The notes beneath the pieces were generated by a model, which made no database searches, had not been told where the DNA came from, and saw only the letters and a list, made by a program, of their open reading frames with translations. From positions 62,001-126,000 of the forward strand of contig CALQLA020000005.1 in the NCBI GenBank assembly GCA_943331295.2: a stretch of 64,000 bases of DNA, read 5' to 3'. Shown here piece after piece: positions 8,062 to 18,514 of the stretch (position 1 is the first letter of the stretch; every line of letters starts with the position of its first letter). The DNA comes from Bordetella parapertussis. Its GTDB lineage: Bacteria > Pseudomonadota > Gammaproteobacteria > Burkholderiales > Casimicrobiaceae. The translations under genes and the position numbers were made by a program.

Positions 8062-9564
8062 ATGAACCGCCACCTCTTCCGCCTCCTCGCTCCGCTGGCA
8101 ACCGCCGTCCTGGCCGCTTGCGGCGGCGGGGAAACCGGCATCGATCCCCCCGCGTGCACCTCGTCCCCGGCGGACTCCGTCCACGTCGCGCAGGTCTGCC
8201 TCACTCCCGCCGACCTGGGCAAGCCGGCCGCAATCGCGGAGGCCAAGGCGGCCTATGCCAACAATGCGGCGATCGTCCTGACGGGCGGCAGCCTGGCGCA
8301 GTTGCGCGCGGCGCTGGGCATCGTCAGTCCGGGGGACGTCACGGCGACGGTCGCGCCGGGGCCGTCGGAGACGCCGGCCGCCGAAGCGATCCCGTTGATC
8401 GCCGGCATGGTTGCCACCGCGGTTCGCCTCAATGGCTCGGTGTCCGACTTCTCGCAAATGATCGAAGAAGGCGCCACGTTGTCGGCGGCGGACCTGGCAT
8501 CGCTGCAGGAGTGGCGGCCCACCTGGGTCATGGCCAGGGAACCGGGCGGCCCCAACGACGCCTGGATGATGCAATACACGACGACGTCCTCGGCGAAGTA
8601 CGGCAACGATGCTGCGCTGACGGGTGTTACCGCGTTTTACCGGCTCAATGGAAACAACACCAAGTACGACTATTTCATGGTGACCAACACCAACACGGGT
8701 TCGTCGGTGCTGAAGAAGTGCGATTCCCCGTTCGCCGGCAAGGGCAACATCGGCATCTACGCCCTGAATCGCCGCGTTGGCATGTTTCTGAGCCGGGGCT
8801 GGCCGGGCTTTCCAGGGATAACCATCTACGATGCCGGGCCCAACACGTCAGTGGGCTCGAATTCGACCGGCTTTACCGTCGGCGCCAACCTGAGCGCCGC
8901 CGGGCCGGGCCTGGCTGCCGGGTACAGCCAAAGCTATTCGGCGTCGGACGTCGGCGTAAAGAGAGAGCAGTACCCATCCGATGCGAGCCTCGTCGAATGG
9001 GGTTACTCGTTCAAAGGTCCGGAGCGGACGCCGAAGGTATGCCCGCCGCCCAGCAGCTACAACAGCTACAGCGCGCCGCAGGCGACGATCTACCAGGTGC
9101 CGAAGGGCGGCCAGGCTCTGGCAATCGTCAACAACGCTGCTTATTTCACGACGCAGACGTGGACAAACATCCTCGGCATTCCGTATGACATCAAGTTCCA
9201 ATCCTTCGACCTGGGCACCCAGGTGCACTACGTGCTGCGGCAGCCCTTGTTCGAGGCCACCCCGGCAACGGTGGAGATTGCCGGCAACAACGGGGCGGCC
9301 CAGCTCAACATCACCGCGACCTTCGAGCCAGTAGGCGGCGGCTGGGAGCCTCCTCAAGTGGCGCTGGGCTGGGCCATCACCAACATACCCCTCTGGCTGA
9401 TCGTCTCGCGGGTCTCGGGCGCCGGCAGTGCGGTCGTTCAGCTGACGGCGCAGCCCAACACCGCGCCGGGCAGCACGGCGCAGCTCAACATCAATACGGT
9501 GCCGGGTTATGCCGCCAACAGCGTCGGCAACGGACCGCTGGTGGTGAAGGTGGTCGCCCGCTGA
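8062..9564 (+). CDS. Large lipoprotein of unknown function, beta-rich
   Basis: This 500-residue protein has a lipoprotein signal (ATAVLAAC, lipid-attachment Cys20). I do not recognise a family with confidence. Residues about 140-330 are rich in Asn, Ser, Thr, Tyr and Gly. They hold alternating patterns such as VTAFYRLNGNNTKYDYFMV and ANLSAAGPGLAAGYSQSYSA, which are reminiscent of leukocidin/beta-pore-forming toxin strands. The last 100 residues alternate Val/Thr/Asn and look like a BACON or Ig-like beta-domain. The gene looks slightly less GC-rich than its neighbours. AAGGA upstream supports the ATG. It appears monocistronic, and a strong hairpin follows the stop. The pore-toxin resemblance is only an impression from pattern. 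Confidence 0.7.
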   Translation: MNRHLFRLLAPLATAVLAACGGGETGIDPPACTSSPADSVHVAQVCLTPADLGKPAAIAEAKAAYANNAAIVLTGGSLAQLRAALGIVSPGDVTATVAPGPSETPAAEAIPLIAGMVATAVRLNGSVSDFSQMIEEGATLSAADLASLQEWRPTWVMAREPGGPNDAWMMQYTTTSSAKYGNDAALTGVTAFYRLNGNNTKYDYFMVTNTNTGSSVLKKCDSPFAGKGNIGIYALNRRVGMFLSRGWPGFPGITIYDAGPNTSVGSNSTGFTVGANLSAAGPGLAAGYSQSYSASDVGVKREQYPSDASLVEWGYSFKGPERTPKVCPPPSSYNSYSAPQATIYQVPKGGQALAIVNNAAYFTTQTWTNILGIPYDIKFQSFDLGTQVHYVLRQPLFEATPATVEIAGNNGAAQLNITATFEPVGGGWEPPQVALGWAITNIPLWLIVSRVSGAGSAVVQLTAQPNTAPGSTAQLNINTVPGYAANSVGNGPLVVKVVAR

Positions 9565-9571
9565 CCCGGCG

Positions 9572-9600
9572 GCGGCGGACGCGAAGTCCGCGTCCGCCGC
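9572..9600 (+). terminator. Strong hairpin after the lipoprotein gene
   Basis: A perfect 12-bp inverted repeat (GCGGCGGACGCG at 9572-9583, its complement at 9589-9600) with a 5-base loop lies 8 bases after the stop codon. There is no T-run, so it may act as a weak or bidirectional terminator or as an mRNA 3' protector. Confidence 0.6.
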
Positions 9601-9654
9601 AGACCCGCCGTGCGCCGCCACGGCCCGCACCGGCCCCTGTCGGTGCAAGCCCGG

Positions 9655-10460
9655 CAATGGCCCGGGAGCCTCGCCCGGCAGGGGCGCTGCGCAGCGGTAC
9701 AGCAGCGCGCCGGCGATTGTCGGGAACAGCCGGACCGACAGCAAGGCCGCGCCGATCAGCGCCGCCGAGACGGCGGGATTCATCAGCGGCGCGCGGGTCC
9801 CGATCTCGGTGATGACGACGATGATCGAGAGCGACGGGACGGCCGCCGCCAGCGCGAACGGAAGCCGTTGCGCCGCCTCGACCTCCCCGCGGTAGAGCAG
9901 CGCCGGGACCCCGCGCACGATCAGGAACAGGAGAGCGAACGCCGGCACCAGCAGCGCGGGCGTGTAGTCCTGGCCGAGCGCCGCGACGTTGAAATTGACG
10001 CCCGTGCCGACAAAGAAAAACGGATAGAACCAGCCGAACGAAGCGGTCTCCAGCTTCTCGCGCAAGGGTTTGCCGCCTTCGCCGCGCGTGGCCTGTCCCA
10101 CCACCATTCCGGCAGCAAACGCGCCAAAGATGCTCTCGAAGCCGAATCGCTCCGCCAGCAGCGGCAATGCCGCCAGGACCAGCAGCGCGATGCGGACGGG
10201 CAATTGCGGGCTCCTGTGCATGTGCCGGCCGAGCATCGGCAGGATTCTTGGGGGGACGCGCCCCGCCGCCGACGGCGATGGCGATGGCGACGATCCCGGG
10301 GAACGCCAGGAGGAAGCCGACCTCCTGCCAGGAGCGTGCAGGAGTCCCACGACGGTGATGCCGAGCAACACCGACACCGATCACAGAGGCGCATCGGTGG
10401 ATGATCCCGGCCACCGACTCGGCAAGCGCCGCATTGTTGCCGCCGATTGCCGACACGCCG
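9655..10460 (-). pseudogene. Decayed Kef-type Na+(K+)/H+ antiporter (CPA2 family)
   Basis: On the minus strand the C-terminal half of a CPA2 antiporter can be followed only by changing frame repeatedly. One frame gives NNAALAESVAGIIHRCASV, a second gives LLGITVVGLLHA, the first resumes at RSWQEVGFLLAFPGIVAIAI, and the second continues with the large intact block containing GFESIFGAFAAGMVVGQ through LFPTIAGALL. At least three frameshifts are therefore needed. The N-terminal half of the transporter is missing, and no family-like C-terminus or stop follows the last helix. It is therefore a truncated, frameshifted pseudogene. Its 5' remnant overlaps, on the opposite strand, the start region of the YSC84 gene. 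Confidence 0.8.
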
Positions 10461-10973
10461 GCCATGGATGCCGCCTTGGGTCGAGTCGCCGCGGCCCGGC
10501 AGGAAGTCCAGGGTGCCGCGCAGAGCGCGCTGTCGGCGCTCTATGCGATCCAGCCCGGCGCGCGCCGCGACATCGAGCGAGCGGCCGGCTACGCCGCCTT
10601 CAGCACCTTCGGGATGAAGCTCATGATCGCGGGCGGCACCTCGGGCAAGGGCATGGCGGTGAACCGGCGCACGGGTACCCAGACCTACATGAAGATGCTG
10701 CAGGTCCAGGGCGGCCTCGGTTTCGGGGTGAGCCAGAACCAGCTCATCTTCTTGTTCACCAACGAGCAGGCGCTCTCCAGCTTCATCAATACGGGCTGGG
10801 AGTTCGGCGGACAGGCCAACCTTTCCGCGATGGCGGGCGGCGAAGGCGGCATGTTCACCGGCGCCGCGCAGATCTCGCCGGGCGTCTACCTGTACCAGAT
10901 CACCGAGACCGGACTCAACGCCTCGCTGACGGTGGCGGGGACCAAGTTCTTCGTCGACGCCGACCTGAACTAG
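10401..10973 (+). CDS. YSC84/SYLF-domain protein, 5' end apparently replaced
   Basis: The 190-residue frame contains a near-complete YSC84 (SYLF, lipid-binding) domain: GYAAFSTFGMKLMIAGGTSGKG, then LGFGVSQNQLIFLFTNEQAL and TGWEFGGQANLSA. Bacterial relatives are usually secreted lipoproteins with a signal peptide. Here the first about 20 residues (from ATG 10401) are encoded antisense to the decayed antiporter and show no signal peptide. An in-frame ATG at 10464 is equally possible, and neither start has a good ribosome site. The protein is probably a 5'-truncated or fused copy and may be cytoplasmic or not expressed. Alternatively the annotation of the start is wrong. Confidence 0.65.
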   Translation: MIPATDSASAALLPPIADTPAMDAALGRVAAARQEVQGAAQSALSALYAIQPGARRDIERAAGYAAFSTFGMKLMIAGGTSGKGMAVNRRTGTQTYMKMLQVQGGLGFGVSQNQLIFLFTNEQALSSFINTGWEFGGQANLSAMAGGEGGMFTGAAQISPGVYLYQITETGLNASLTVAGTKFFVDADLN

Positions 10974-11018
10974 CCGCCGACCGCGCCGCCTCGCCCGCTG
11001 CGTTCACCGGGCCGCGAG

Positions 11019-14000
11019 TCAGCTTGTGGCCTGCGGTCCCGGCGTGGCCAGCGCTTCCGGTGCCGCCGTCGCCTGCCGCCGCGGCCGCCGCAGCAGCAGG
11101 TACACCGCCGGGATCACGAACATCGACAGCAGCGGTGCGGTGATCATGCCGCCCACCATCGGCGCGGCGATCCGCTGCATCACCTCCGATCCGGTTCCCG
11201 AGCCGACCATGATCGGCAGCAGGCCCGCGACGATCACCGCGACGGTCATCGCCTTCGGCCGCACCCGCAGCACCGCGCCCTCGCGGATCGCGTCGAGGAG
11301 GTCGGCCGTGGTCGTCGCGCCGGCCTTCACCCGCGCCTCCCATGCGTTGCGCAGGTAGAGCAGCATGATCACGCCAAACTCCGCGGACACGCCCGCCAGC
11401 GCCACGAAGCCGACCGCGCTCGCGATCGAGAAGTTGTGGCCCAGGAGGTACAGCAGCCAGAACCCGCCGACCAGCGCGAACGGCAGCGCGGCCATGATCA
11501 GCACCGCCTCGTCGATGCGCTTGAACGTCACGTAGAGCAGCACGAAGATGATGACCAGCGTGAACGGCACGACGAGCTTGAGCTTTGCCGTCGCGCGCTC
11601 CAGGTACTCGAACTGCCCGGACCACGAGATCGAATAGCCGGGCGGCAGCATCACCTCGGCGGCGACGGCGCGCTGCATGTCGACGACCGCGGACTTGAGA
11701 TCGCGGCCGCGGATGTCGACGTAGACCCAGCCCGACAGCCGCGCGTTTTCCGACTTCAGCATCGGCGGCCCGTCGACGATGCGGATCGCGGCGATGTCGC
11801 CCAGCGCGAGCCGCGCGCCGCGCTCGGTCACCACCGGCAGCTGGCGCAGTCGCTCGACCGAATCGCGGGTCTCGCGCGGGTAGCGCACGCTGATCGGGAA
11901 GCGGGCGAGGCCTTCGACGGTCTCGCCGATGTTCTCGCCGCCGATTGCCGACGACACGACGGCCTGCACGTCGGAAATGTTGAGCCCGAAGCGCGCCGCG
12001 GCGTCGCGGTCGATCACGACGTCGATGTAGCGCCCGCCCGTCAGCCGCTCGGCGAACGCGGAGGTCACGCCCGGCACTTTCTTCACCGCGCGCTCGACGG
12101 CCGTGGTGACGCGGTCGATTTCCGCGAGGCTCGCGCCGGCGACCTTCACGCCGACCGGGCTCTTGATGCCGGTGGCCAGCATGTCGATGCGGTTGCGGAT
12201 CGGCGGCACCCAGATGTTGGAGAGCCCCGGCACCTTCACGATGCGGTCCAGTTCCTCGACCAGCTTGTCCGGCGTCATGCCCGGGCGCCACTGGTCGCGC
12301 GGCTTCAGCTGGATCGTGGTCTCGAACATCTCCATCGGCGCGGGGTCCGTGGCGGTTTCGGCGCGGCCGGCCTTGCCGAACACCGTGGCGACTTCGGGCA
12401 CGGTCTTGATGAGGCGGTCGGTCTGCTGCAGCAGCTGTGCCGCCTTGCCGGCGGAGAGCCCGGGCAGCGCGGTCGGCATGTAGAGGAGGTCGCCTTCGTC
12501 CAGCGGCGGCAGGAATTCGCCGCCCAGCTGCATGATCGGCCACGCGGTGGCGGCCAGCACAAGCGCAGCGACGACAAGCGTGGCCTTCGGGAATTTCAGC
12601 ACGACGTCCAGCAGCGGCCGGTAGACGGCGATCAGGAAGCGATTCAGCGGATTCTTCGTCTCGTCCGGAATGCGCCCGCGGATCAGGTAGCCCATCAGCA
12701 CCGGGATCAGCGTCACCGACAGCGCGGCCGCCGCGGCCATCGCGTAGGTCTTGGTGAACGCCAGCGGCGAGAACATCCGCCCCTCCTGCGCCTCCAGCGT
12801 GAACACCGGGATGAACGACAGCGTGATGATGAGCAGCGACACGAACAGCGCCGGCCCCACTTCCGCGGCGGCGTCGCCGATCACCTGCCAGCGCTCGTTC
12901 CCGGCGAGCTTCCCGCCGGGATGCGCGTGGTTCCACTGCTCGACGTGCTTGTGCGCGTTCTCGATCATCACCACCGCCGCGTCGACCATCGCGCCGATCG
13001 CGATGGCGATGCCGCCCAGCGACATGATGTTGGCGTTGACGCCCTGGTAGCGCATCACGATGAACGCGGCGAGGATGCCGAGCGGCAGCGACACGATCGC
13101 GACGAACGCCGAGCGCAGGTGGAACAGGAACAGCACGCAGACCAGTGCGACGACGACGAATTCCTCGACGAGCTTGGTGCCGAGGTTGTCGACGGCGCGC
13201 CGGATCAGGCTCGACCGGTCGTAGGTCGGCACGATCTCCACCCCCGGCGGCAGGCTCGTTTGCAGCGAGGCCAGCTTGGCCTTGACCGCGTCGATCGTCT
13301 CCAGCGCGTTCTTGCCCGAGCGCATCACGATGATGCCGCCGGCCACCTCGCCTTCGCCGTCGAGCTCCGCGATGCCGCGCCGCATTTCCGGCCCGAGCTG
13401 GATGCGCGCGACGTCCGAGAGGCGCACCGAGACGCCGGCCTCGGTCGTCGACAGCGGAATCCGGCGGAAATCGTCGAGCGATTGCAGGTAGCCCGACGCG
13501 CGCACCATGTACTCGGCCTCGCCCAGCTCCAGCACCGAGCCGCCGGTCTCCTGGTTGGCGTTCCTTATCGCGTCGGTCACCTTCGCCTGCGTCAGGTTGT
13601 AGGCGCGCATCCGGTCGGGATCGAGCACCACCTGGTACTGCTTGACCATGCCGCCGACGCTCGCGACCTCCGAGACGTTGGGCACCGTCTTCAGCTCGTA
13701 CTTGAGGAACCAGTCCTGCAGCGTGCGCAGTTCGGAGAGGTCGTGGCGGCCGGTCCGGTCGACGAGCGCGTACTCGTAGATCCAGCCCACGCCGGTGGCA
13801 TCCGGCCCCAGCGACGCCTTCGCCGCGGCCGGCAGCCGCGATTGCACCTGGTTCAGGTACTCGAGCACGCGCGAGCGCGCCCAGTACGGATCGGTGCCGT
13901 CCTCGAACAGCACGTAGACGAAGGAGTCGCCGAAGAACGAGAAGCCGCGCACCACCTTCGCCCCCGGCACCGACAGCATCGTCGTCGTCAGCGGGTAGGT

Positions 14001-14195
14001 GATCTGGTTCTCGATGATCTGCGGCGCCTGGCCCGGGTACGTGGTGCGGATGATCACCTGCACGTCGGAGAGGTCGGGCAGCGCGTCGAGCGGCGTCTGC
14101 CGCATTGACCACAGTCCCCACGCAGCGAGCATCGCCGTGGCGAGCAGCACCAGAAACCGGTTGGCGATCGACCAGCGGATCAGCTTCGCGATCAT
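11019..14195 (-). CDS. cusA: Heavy-metal efflux RND pump, CusA/CzcA family
   Basis: This 1058-residue RND transporter has the heavy-metal signature near the N-terminus ([16 protein letters not shown] and [17 protein letters not shown]) and the TM4 proton-relay Asp in [19 protein letters not shown]. Two sets of six TM helices and two large periplasmic loops fit the family length. The periplasmic part is Met-containing (PMEMFETT), which fits Cu(I)/Ag(I) export, though Zn/Co/Cd (CzcA) cannot be excluded by eye. ATG 14195 overlaps the membrane-fusion gene stop by four bases. It is the last gene of the four-gene cus-like operon and pumps metal out through the CusB/CusC partners. Confidence 0.9.
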   Translation of the reverse strand: MIAKLIRWSIANRFLVLLATAMLAAWGLWSMRQTPLDALPDLSDVQVIIRTTYPGQAPQIIENQITYPLTTTMLSVPGAKVVRGFSFFGDSFVYVLFEDGTDPYWARSRVLEYLNQVQSRLPAAAKASLGPDATGVGWIYEYALVDRTGRHDLSELRTLQDWFLKYELKTVPNVSEVASVGGMVKQYQVVLDPDRMRAYNLTQAKVTDAIRNANQETGGSVLELGEAEYMVRASGYLQSLDDFRRIPLSTTEAGVSVRLSDVARIQLGPEMRRGIAELDGEGEVAGGIIVMRSGKNALETIDAVKAKLASLQTSLPPGVEIVPTYDRSSLIRRAVDNLGTKLVEEFVVVALVCVLFLFHLRSAFVAIVSLPLGILAAFIVMRYQGVNANIMSLGGIAIAIGAMVDAAVVMIENAHKHVEQWNHAHPGGKLAGNERWQVIGDAAAEVGPALFVSLLIITLSFIPVFTLEAQEGRMFSPLAFTKTYAMAAAAALSVTLIPVLMGYLIRGRIPDETKNPLNRFLIAVYRPLLDVVLKFPKATLVVAALVLAATAWPIMQLGGEFLPPLDEGDLLYMPTALPGLSAGKAAQLLQQTDRLIKTVPEVATVFGKAGRAETATDPAPMEMFETTIQLKPRDQWRPGMTPDKLVEELDRIVKVPGLSNIWVPPIRNRIDMLATGIKSPVGVKVAGASLAEIDRVTTAVERAVKKVPGVTSAFAERLTGGRYIDVVIDRDAAARFGLNISDVQAVVSSAIGGENIGETVEGLARFPISVRYPRETRDSVERLRQLPVVTERGARLALGDIAAIRIVDGPPMLKSENARLSGWVYVDIRGRDLKSAVVDMQRAVAAEVMLPPGYSISWSGQFEYLERATAKLKLVVPFTLVIIFVLLYVTFKRIDEAVLIMAALPFALVGGFWLLYLLGHNFSIASAVGFVALAGVSAEFGVIMLLYLRNAWEARVKAGATTTADLLDAIREGAVLRVRPKAMTVAVIVAGLLPIMVGSGTGSEVMQRIAAPMVGGMITAPLLSMFVIPAVYLLLRRPRRQATAAPEALATPGPQATS

Positions 14196-15559
14196 TTCGG
14201 GCTCCCGCCGGCGGCGGGCGCGGGCGTCGTCTCGTTCATCCGCGTCTCGGTCGCGGCGAGGCTCGCTTCGGAATCGATCAGGAACTGGCCGGAGACGACC
14301 ACGCGCATGCCCGCGGCGAGGCCGCGCCGGATCTCCGTCTTGCCGTTGCTCTCGGCGCCGGTCTCGACCTCGGCCGGCCGGAAGCGGCCGTCGGCCTCGG
14401 CGACCATCACCACGCTGCGCTTGCCCGTCTGGATCACGGCCTCGCTCGGCACCAGCAGCGTCGCGGCGGCCGCCGGCGCGGCGAAGCTCATGGTGACGAA
14501 CATGCCCGGCACGAGACGGCCGCCGGCATTGGCGAGCTCGACGCGCGCCTTCAGCGTGCGCGTGGCCGGGTTCACTTCGGGCACGATCGCCTGCACGCGG
14601 CCCTTGAACAGCGTGCCGGGAACGGCCGGCGAGCGCGCTTCGACCGCAGCACCCGGCCGCACCAGCGCGGCCTGGCCCTCGGGCACCTCGGCGTTCGCCC
14701 ACACGGTACCGAGGCCGTTGATCCGGAACAGCATCGCGCCCGTCATCACCGTCATGCCCTCGCGCGCGGCGAGTTCGGCGACGACGCCGCCGATCGGCGC
14801 CTCCAGCGTGATCCTGGGCTCCACCTTGCCGCCGGCCTCGACGCGCGCGATCTGCGCGTCGCTCATCCCGACCTGGCGCATCCGCTGCCGGGCGCCGTCG
14901 ACGAGGCCCGCGAGCTCGGTGCCCTGCATCCGGCGCACGGCGAGGAACTCCTCCTGCGCCGCGACCCAGTCCGGCACGTACATCTCGGCCAGCGGCTGGC
15001 CCTTCTGCACCGGGTCGAGCGTCGCCCGGACGAACAGCCGCTGGATGTAGCCGGTGGCGCGCGCCTGCACCAGCACCTGGTCGCGCTCGTTGTACGCGAT
15101 GGTGCCGACCGCGGCGACGGCCGGCGCCAGCGTGCCGCTCTCGACCGCCGCGGTGCGGATGCCGAGGTTCTGCTGCACGCGCGGGCTCACCGTGACCTGG
15201 CCGCGATCGGCATCGGCGCCGGCGTAGACGGGCACCAGCATCATGTCCATGAGCGGCGACTTGCCGGGCGCGTCGAAGTTCTTTCCCGGCGCCATCGGGT
15301 CGTGGTAGTGGCTGATCCGCCGGCCGTTGACCGGATCGACGTCGCCGGCCTTGAGGCCGTCCTTCATGTGGCGCACCGTCGCGGCCTGGCCGGCCATCAG
15401 GTCCATCGGTTCGTCGGCCGGTTCGGCCTTGGCGGCCGGCGCGGCGGGCGCCGGGGGAACGGCCATCCCGCGGTTCAGTCCGAGCAGGTAGACGCCATAG
15501 CCGGCGGACCCGAGGCTCGCGGCGGCGACGGCTGAGAGTACGAGCGTTCTGGTTTTCAT
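14192..15559 (-). CDS. cusB: Efflux RND periplasmic adaptor, CusB family, with heavy-metal-binding domain
   Basis: The 455-residue adaptor starts with an N-terminal membrane or signal segment ([20 protein letters not shown]). A HMBD-like motif ([20 protein letters not shown], then MDMMLVPVY, about residues 85-112) follows, which in CusB/CzcB relatives binds copper or silver. The barrel-sandwich, helical hairpin and beta-barrel domains follow, with the [10 protein letters not shown] and [14 protein letters not shown] segments. It bridges the inner-membrane pump and the outer-membrane channel. ATG 15559 gives a proper N-terminal segment, although the frame is open further upstream. The gene lies 11 bases after the TolC-like gene and overlaps cusA by ATGA. 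Confidence 0.9.
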   Translation of the reverse strand: MKTRTLVLSAVAAASLGSAGYGVYLLGLNRGMAVPPAPAAPAAKAEPADEPMDLMAGQAATVRHMKDGLKAGDVDPVNGRRISHYHDPMAPGKNFDAPGKSPLMDMMLVPVYAGADADRGQVTVSPRVQQNLGIRTAAVESGTLAPAVAAVGTIAYNERDQVLVQARATGYIQRLFVRATLDPVQKGQPLAEMYVPDWVAAQEEFLAVRRMQGTELAGLVDGARQRMRQVGMSDAQIARVEAGGKVEPRITLEAPIGGVVAELAAREGMTVMTGAMLFRINGLGTVWANAEVPEGQAALVRPGAAVEARSPAVPGTLFKGRVQAIVPEVNPATRTLKARVELANAGGRLVPGMFVTMSFAAPAAAATLLVPSEAVIQTGKRSVVMVAEADGRFRPAEVETGAESNGKTEIRRGLAAGMRVVVSGQFLIDSEASLAATETRMNETTPAPAAGGSPK

Positions 15560-15570
15560 CGCCGGTTCCT

Positions 15571-16875
15571 TCAGGGGTTCTTCGTGTGCGACGGCGCGTC
15601 GGACGGCGTCATGAACGTGAGCTGCGCCCAGACCCGGGCGGTCTCTGTCTCGAGCTTCACGCGCTCGATGCGCATCTCGATCTCGTTGCGGCGCGCTTCC
15701 AGCACCGCCGCCAGCATCCCGCTGCCGCTGCGATAGGCGGTCAGCGCGGCGCGCGTGCGCTCGGCCGCGAGCGGCAGGATCGCCGCGTCGTAGCGGACGA
15801 GGCGCTCGCGGTTGCCCTGCCACTCTTCCCACATCGCCCGCACTTCGGCGACGTGGGCGCGGACGAACTCCTCGCGCTGCGCCCGCGCCTGATCCGCCAG
15901 CGCCAGCTTGGCCGACACCTCGCGGTCCTGCCGGTTGGCCTGGTCCCAGGGCAGCGGGACCGACACGTTGATCGAGATCATGTTCGAGTAGTTCGGCCCG
16001 CGCTGGTTGTACATCAGCGCGACGCTCCAGTCCTGGTCGCGGCTGGCGCGCGCGACTTCGGCATCGGCGGTGGCCATCGCTTCCTGCGCCGAGAGCACGG
16101 TGACGGCCGGGTGGTGGCCGAGCGCCGAATCGAGATCGGCGTCGTCCGGCGCGCGCAGCGTCAGCGTGGGGGCCGCGCCCAGCGGATCGGCGGCGGCCGG
16201 GCCGACCCAGCGCGAAAGCATCGTCTTCGCGGTGCGGACCTGGCGCTCGTTCTGCGCGATCCGGTCGTCGATCAGCGCCACCGCCGAGCGCGCGGCAAGC
16301 ACGTCGACCTGGCTGCCGCGGCCGCCGCGATACGCGGCTTCCGCCGCGTCGATCTCGAGGCGCGATTCGTCGCGCTGCCGCGCGAGCAGCGCCCCGATCG
16401 ACTCGTAGGACAGCCGGTCGAACCACGCAAGCGCCGTGTCGCGCTCGATGCCGGCCGCGGCGAGTTCCTTCGCCGCGATGGCGCTGTCGGCCTCGCGCTC
16501 GAAGCGGGCCGCGCGCGCGGTGCGCTTGCCGCCGCGCGTGAACTCCTGCATCACGCCGATCGAGCGCATCGTCATGAAGTCGTTGGTCAGGCTCCACTGG
16601 TCGGGGCCGTTGACCGGGAGATTGTTGACGCCGAAGGTCAGCACCGGGTCGGGCAGGCGGCGCGCCGCGACCGCCATGTCGCGCGCGGCGGAAACGACCG
16701 AATCCTGCGCCACCAGCGCTTGCGAGCGGGTGCGGGCGAGCTTCAGTGCCTGGTCGAGGGTGAGCGTGTCGGCGGCGAAGGCGCCGGGCGCGAGCGTCGA
16801 GCAGAGCACTGCGACGGTGGCGGCAAGCGTCGCGCGAAGGGCGCGGCGGCCGGGTGCGGCAGGATGGGGCGACAT
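15571..16875 (-). CDS. TolC-type outer-membrane channel of the metal efflux system (CusC/CzcC-like)
   Basis: The 434-residue protein has a signal peptide (ending near APGAFAAD) and the two long alpha-helical/beta-strand repeats of outer-membrane efflux proteins, starting [20 protein letters not shown] and again in the second half. The [14 protein letters not shown] segment is typical of CzcC/CusC relatives. ATG 16875 has GGAG five bases upstream and is preferred over the ATG six codons earlier. It is the second gene of the operon, after the small Cys/His-rich gene, and should form the exit duct with the CusB and CusA products. Confidence 0.88.
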   Translation of the reverse strand: MSPHPAAPGRRALRATLAATVAVLCSTLAPGAFAADTLTLDQALKLARTRSQALVAQDSVVSAARDMAVAARRLPDPVLTFGVNNLPVNGPDQWSLTNDFMTMRSIGVMQEFTRGGKRTARAARFEREADSAIAAKELAAAGIERDTALAWFDRLSYESIGALLARQRDESRLEIDAAEAAYRGGRGSQVDVLAARSAVALIDDRIAQNERQVRTAKTMLSRWVGPAAADPLGAAPTLTLRAPDDADLDSALGHHPAVTVLSAQEAMATADAEVARASRDQDWSVALMYNQRGPNYSNMISINVSVPLPWDQANRQDREVSAKLALADQARAQREEFVRAHVAEVRAMWEEWQGNRERLVRYDAAILPLAAERTRAALTAYRSGSGMLAAVLEARRNEIEMRIERVKLETETARVWAQLTFMTPSDAPSHTKNP

Positions 16876-16953
16876 GGCATCTCCAGACGACAAACAGGAC
16901 CCGGCGCGAGGGGCGCGCCGGCCGATGCGCCGGTCAGGGCGCGGTCTGGAGAA

Positions 16954-17367
16954 TCAGATGCGGAAGCAGCAGTGCAGGATCGTGTGCGGTGGAGAGGCCG
17001 CGACGGCGAGGGGACGCGCCGCGGGCGCGCAGCCGTCGGCCGCGTCGATCGTCCGGTCGGGCCGGTCGACGTAGAGCACGGCGAGCATCGCCGGCGGCAC
17101 CGTCGGCGCCGGCGGCGCGTCGCTGCGCTGCGGGTCCTCCTGGCAATGGGCGACGCAGAGGTTCGGCGTCACGGTATCCATCGGGTTCGACTGCGCCATG
17201 TGGTGGCAGTCGGCCGGCATCGCCGCCGTCATTGCTGTTGCCATCCCGGCCGCCTGGCCGGCAGCCTGCGCGAGCGCCGGGCAGGCGTACGCGGCCACGG
17301 CCGCCTGCGCGAACAGCAGCGCGGACAGCAGCAGCAGGACAACCCGTTTTCTCGACTTTCCGGCCAT
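16954..17367 (-). CDS. Small exported Cys/His/Met-rich protein leading the cus-like operon
   Basis: This 137-residue protein has an N-terminal signal/TM segment (VVLLLLSALLFAQAAVAAYA). Potential metal-binding clusters follow: ADCHHMAQSNPMD, LCVAHCQED and a C-terminal LHCCFRI. It is the first gene of the copper/silver efflux operon, so a periplasmic metal-binding or sensing role is plausible. I know no characterised function for this family. The start could also be the ATG six codons upstream (17385), since neither has a clear ribosome site. The terminal ..HCCFRI motif looks like a conserved functional tail. Confidence 0.7.
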   Translation of the reverse strand: MAGKSRKRVVLLLLSALLFAQAAVAAYACPALAQAAGQAAGMATAMTAAMPADCHHMAQSNPMDTVTPNLCVAHCQEDPQRSDAPPAPTVPPAMLAVLYVDRPDRTIDAADGCAPAARPLAVAASPPHTILHCCFRI

Positions 17368-17518
17368 GGGCGAAGGATAGGGCATCGGGGCGCCGGCACG
17401 AACCCCTGTCCGCGCGCTGCTTGCCCCGGACGCTACTTTACGCGGCCGGGGCAAGCAGCGCCTTGATATGCGTCAATCCGGGCGCGAACGCCGCCCCCGC
17501 CTGCGGGGATGCCGCCGG

Positions 17519-18514
17519 TCACAACTTGTTGGGGTCGAACCCGGTCTCCTTGTAGATCTCGTCGACCAGCGCCTTGCCGATCCGCGGCGCCATCTCCGCG
17601 TGCACCTTGACCAGCGCCTTCTTCCACGCGAGCCGCTCCGCGGGGGTCAGCTCGATCACCTGCGTCCTGCCGGTCTTCCGCACGCCGGAGAGCGCGTCGT
17701 CGTTCTCCTGCTTGGCGCCGGCGTTGGCGAACTTCGTCGCATCCTTCATCGCGCCCTCGAGCGTGGCCCGGATGTCCGCGGGCAGAGCGTCCCAGAACTT
17801 CTTGTTGGCGATCACCGCGTAGCCGATGTAGCCGTGGTCGGTGAGCGTGACGAACTTCTGCACCTCGTACATCTTCTGCGTGTAGAAGTTGGAGATAACG
17901 TTCTCCGTGCCGTCGATCACGCCGGTCTGCAGCCCCTGGTAGACCTCGGACAGCGCCATCACCTGCGGCAGCGCGCCCAGCGCCCGCATCTGCGCGTCGA
18001 GCACCTTCGACGACTGGATCCGCATCTTGAGGCCCTTCACGTCGTCGGGCTTCTTCAGTGCCCGGTTCGCCGACATCGGCTTGAAGCCGTTGTCCCAATA
18101 GGCGAGGCCCACGATGCCCTTGCCGTCGAGCTTCTGCAGCAGCTTCCGGCCGATCGGCCCTTCGGTGACCTTGTGCACGTCGGCGTAGCCGTCGAAGATG
18201 AACGGCAGGTCGAACACCTCGAACTCGCGGATGCCCATCGGCCCGAACTTCGACACCGTCGGCGCCAGCATCTGCACCGAGCCCAGCTGCAGCGCCTCCA
18301 GCTCCTCGGCGTCCTTGAACAGCTGGCTGTTGGGGTAGATCTCGATCTTCACCCGGCCCTTGGTCCGCTCCTCGGCGATCTTCTTGAAGTACTCGGTGGC
18401 GCGGCCCTTCGGCGTGTCGGAGGCCGTGACGTGGCTGAACTTGATCAGGATCGGCTGCTGCGCGAACGCGGCGCCGGACAGCGCGAGGGCCAGCAGGGCG
18501 AGGGCGAGACGCAT
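17519..18514 (-). CDS. TRAP transporter solute-binding protein, DctP family
   Basis: This 331-residue periplasmic binding protein has a clear signal peptide (ALALLALALSGAAFA, cleavage before QQP). DctP family segments follow: FSHVTASDTPKGRAT, the KGLKMRI segment with the carboxylate-binding Arg, and QTGVIDGTEN. DctP proteins capture C4-dicarboxylates or related organic acids for the DctQM permease. No dctQ or dctM lies in this window, so the gene is an orphan here. GGAGGA upstream of ATG 18514 supports the start. It is divergent from the LysR gene of the C5-acid operon, and shared control of uptake and breakdown is a reasonable inference. Confidence 0.85.
   Translation of the reverse strand: MRLALALLALALSGAAFAQQPILIKFSHVTASDTPKGRATEYFKKIAEERTKGRVKIEIYPNSQLFKDAEELEALQLGSVQMLAPTVSKFGPMGIREFEVFDLPFIFDGYADVHKVTEGPIGRKLLQKLDGKGIVGLAYWDNGFKPMSANRALKKPDDVKGLKMRIQSSKVLDAQMRALGALPQVMALSEVYQGLQTGVIDGTENVISNFYTQKMYEVQKFVTLTDHGYIGYAVIANKKFWDALPADIRATLEGAMKDATKFANAGAKQENDDALSGVRKTGRTQVIELTPAERLAWKKALVKVHAEMAPRIGKALVDEIYKETGFDPNKL

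Noticed and set aside
11436..14108. 890-codon open frame antisense to cusA
   Set aside because: Its product is an Arg/His/Asp-rich sequence typical of a shadow frame in GC-rich DNA, while cusA on the other strand has full domain structure.
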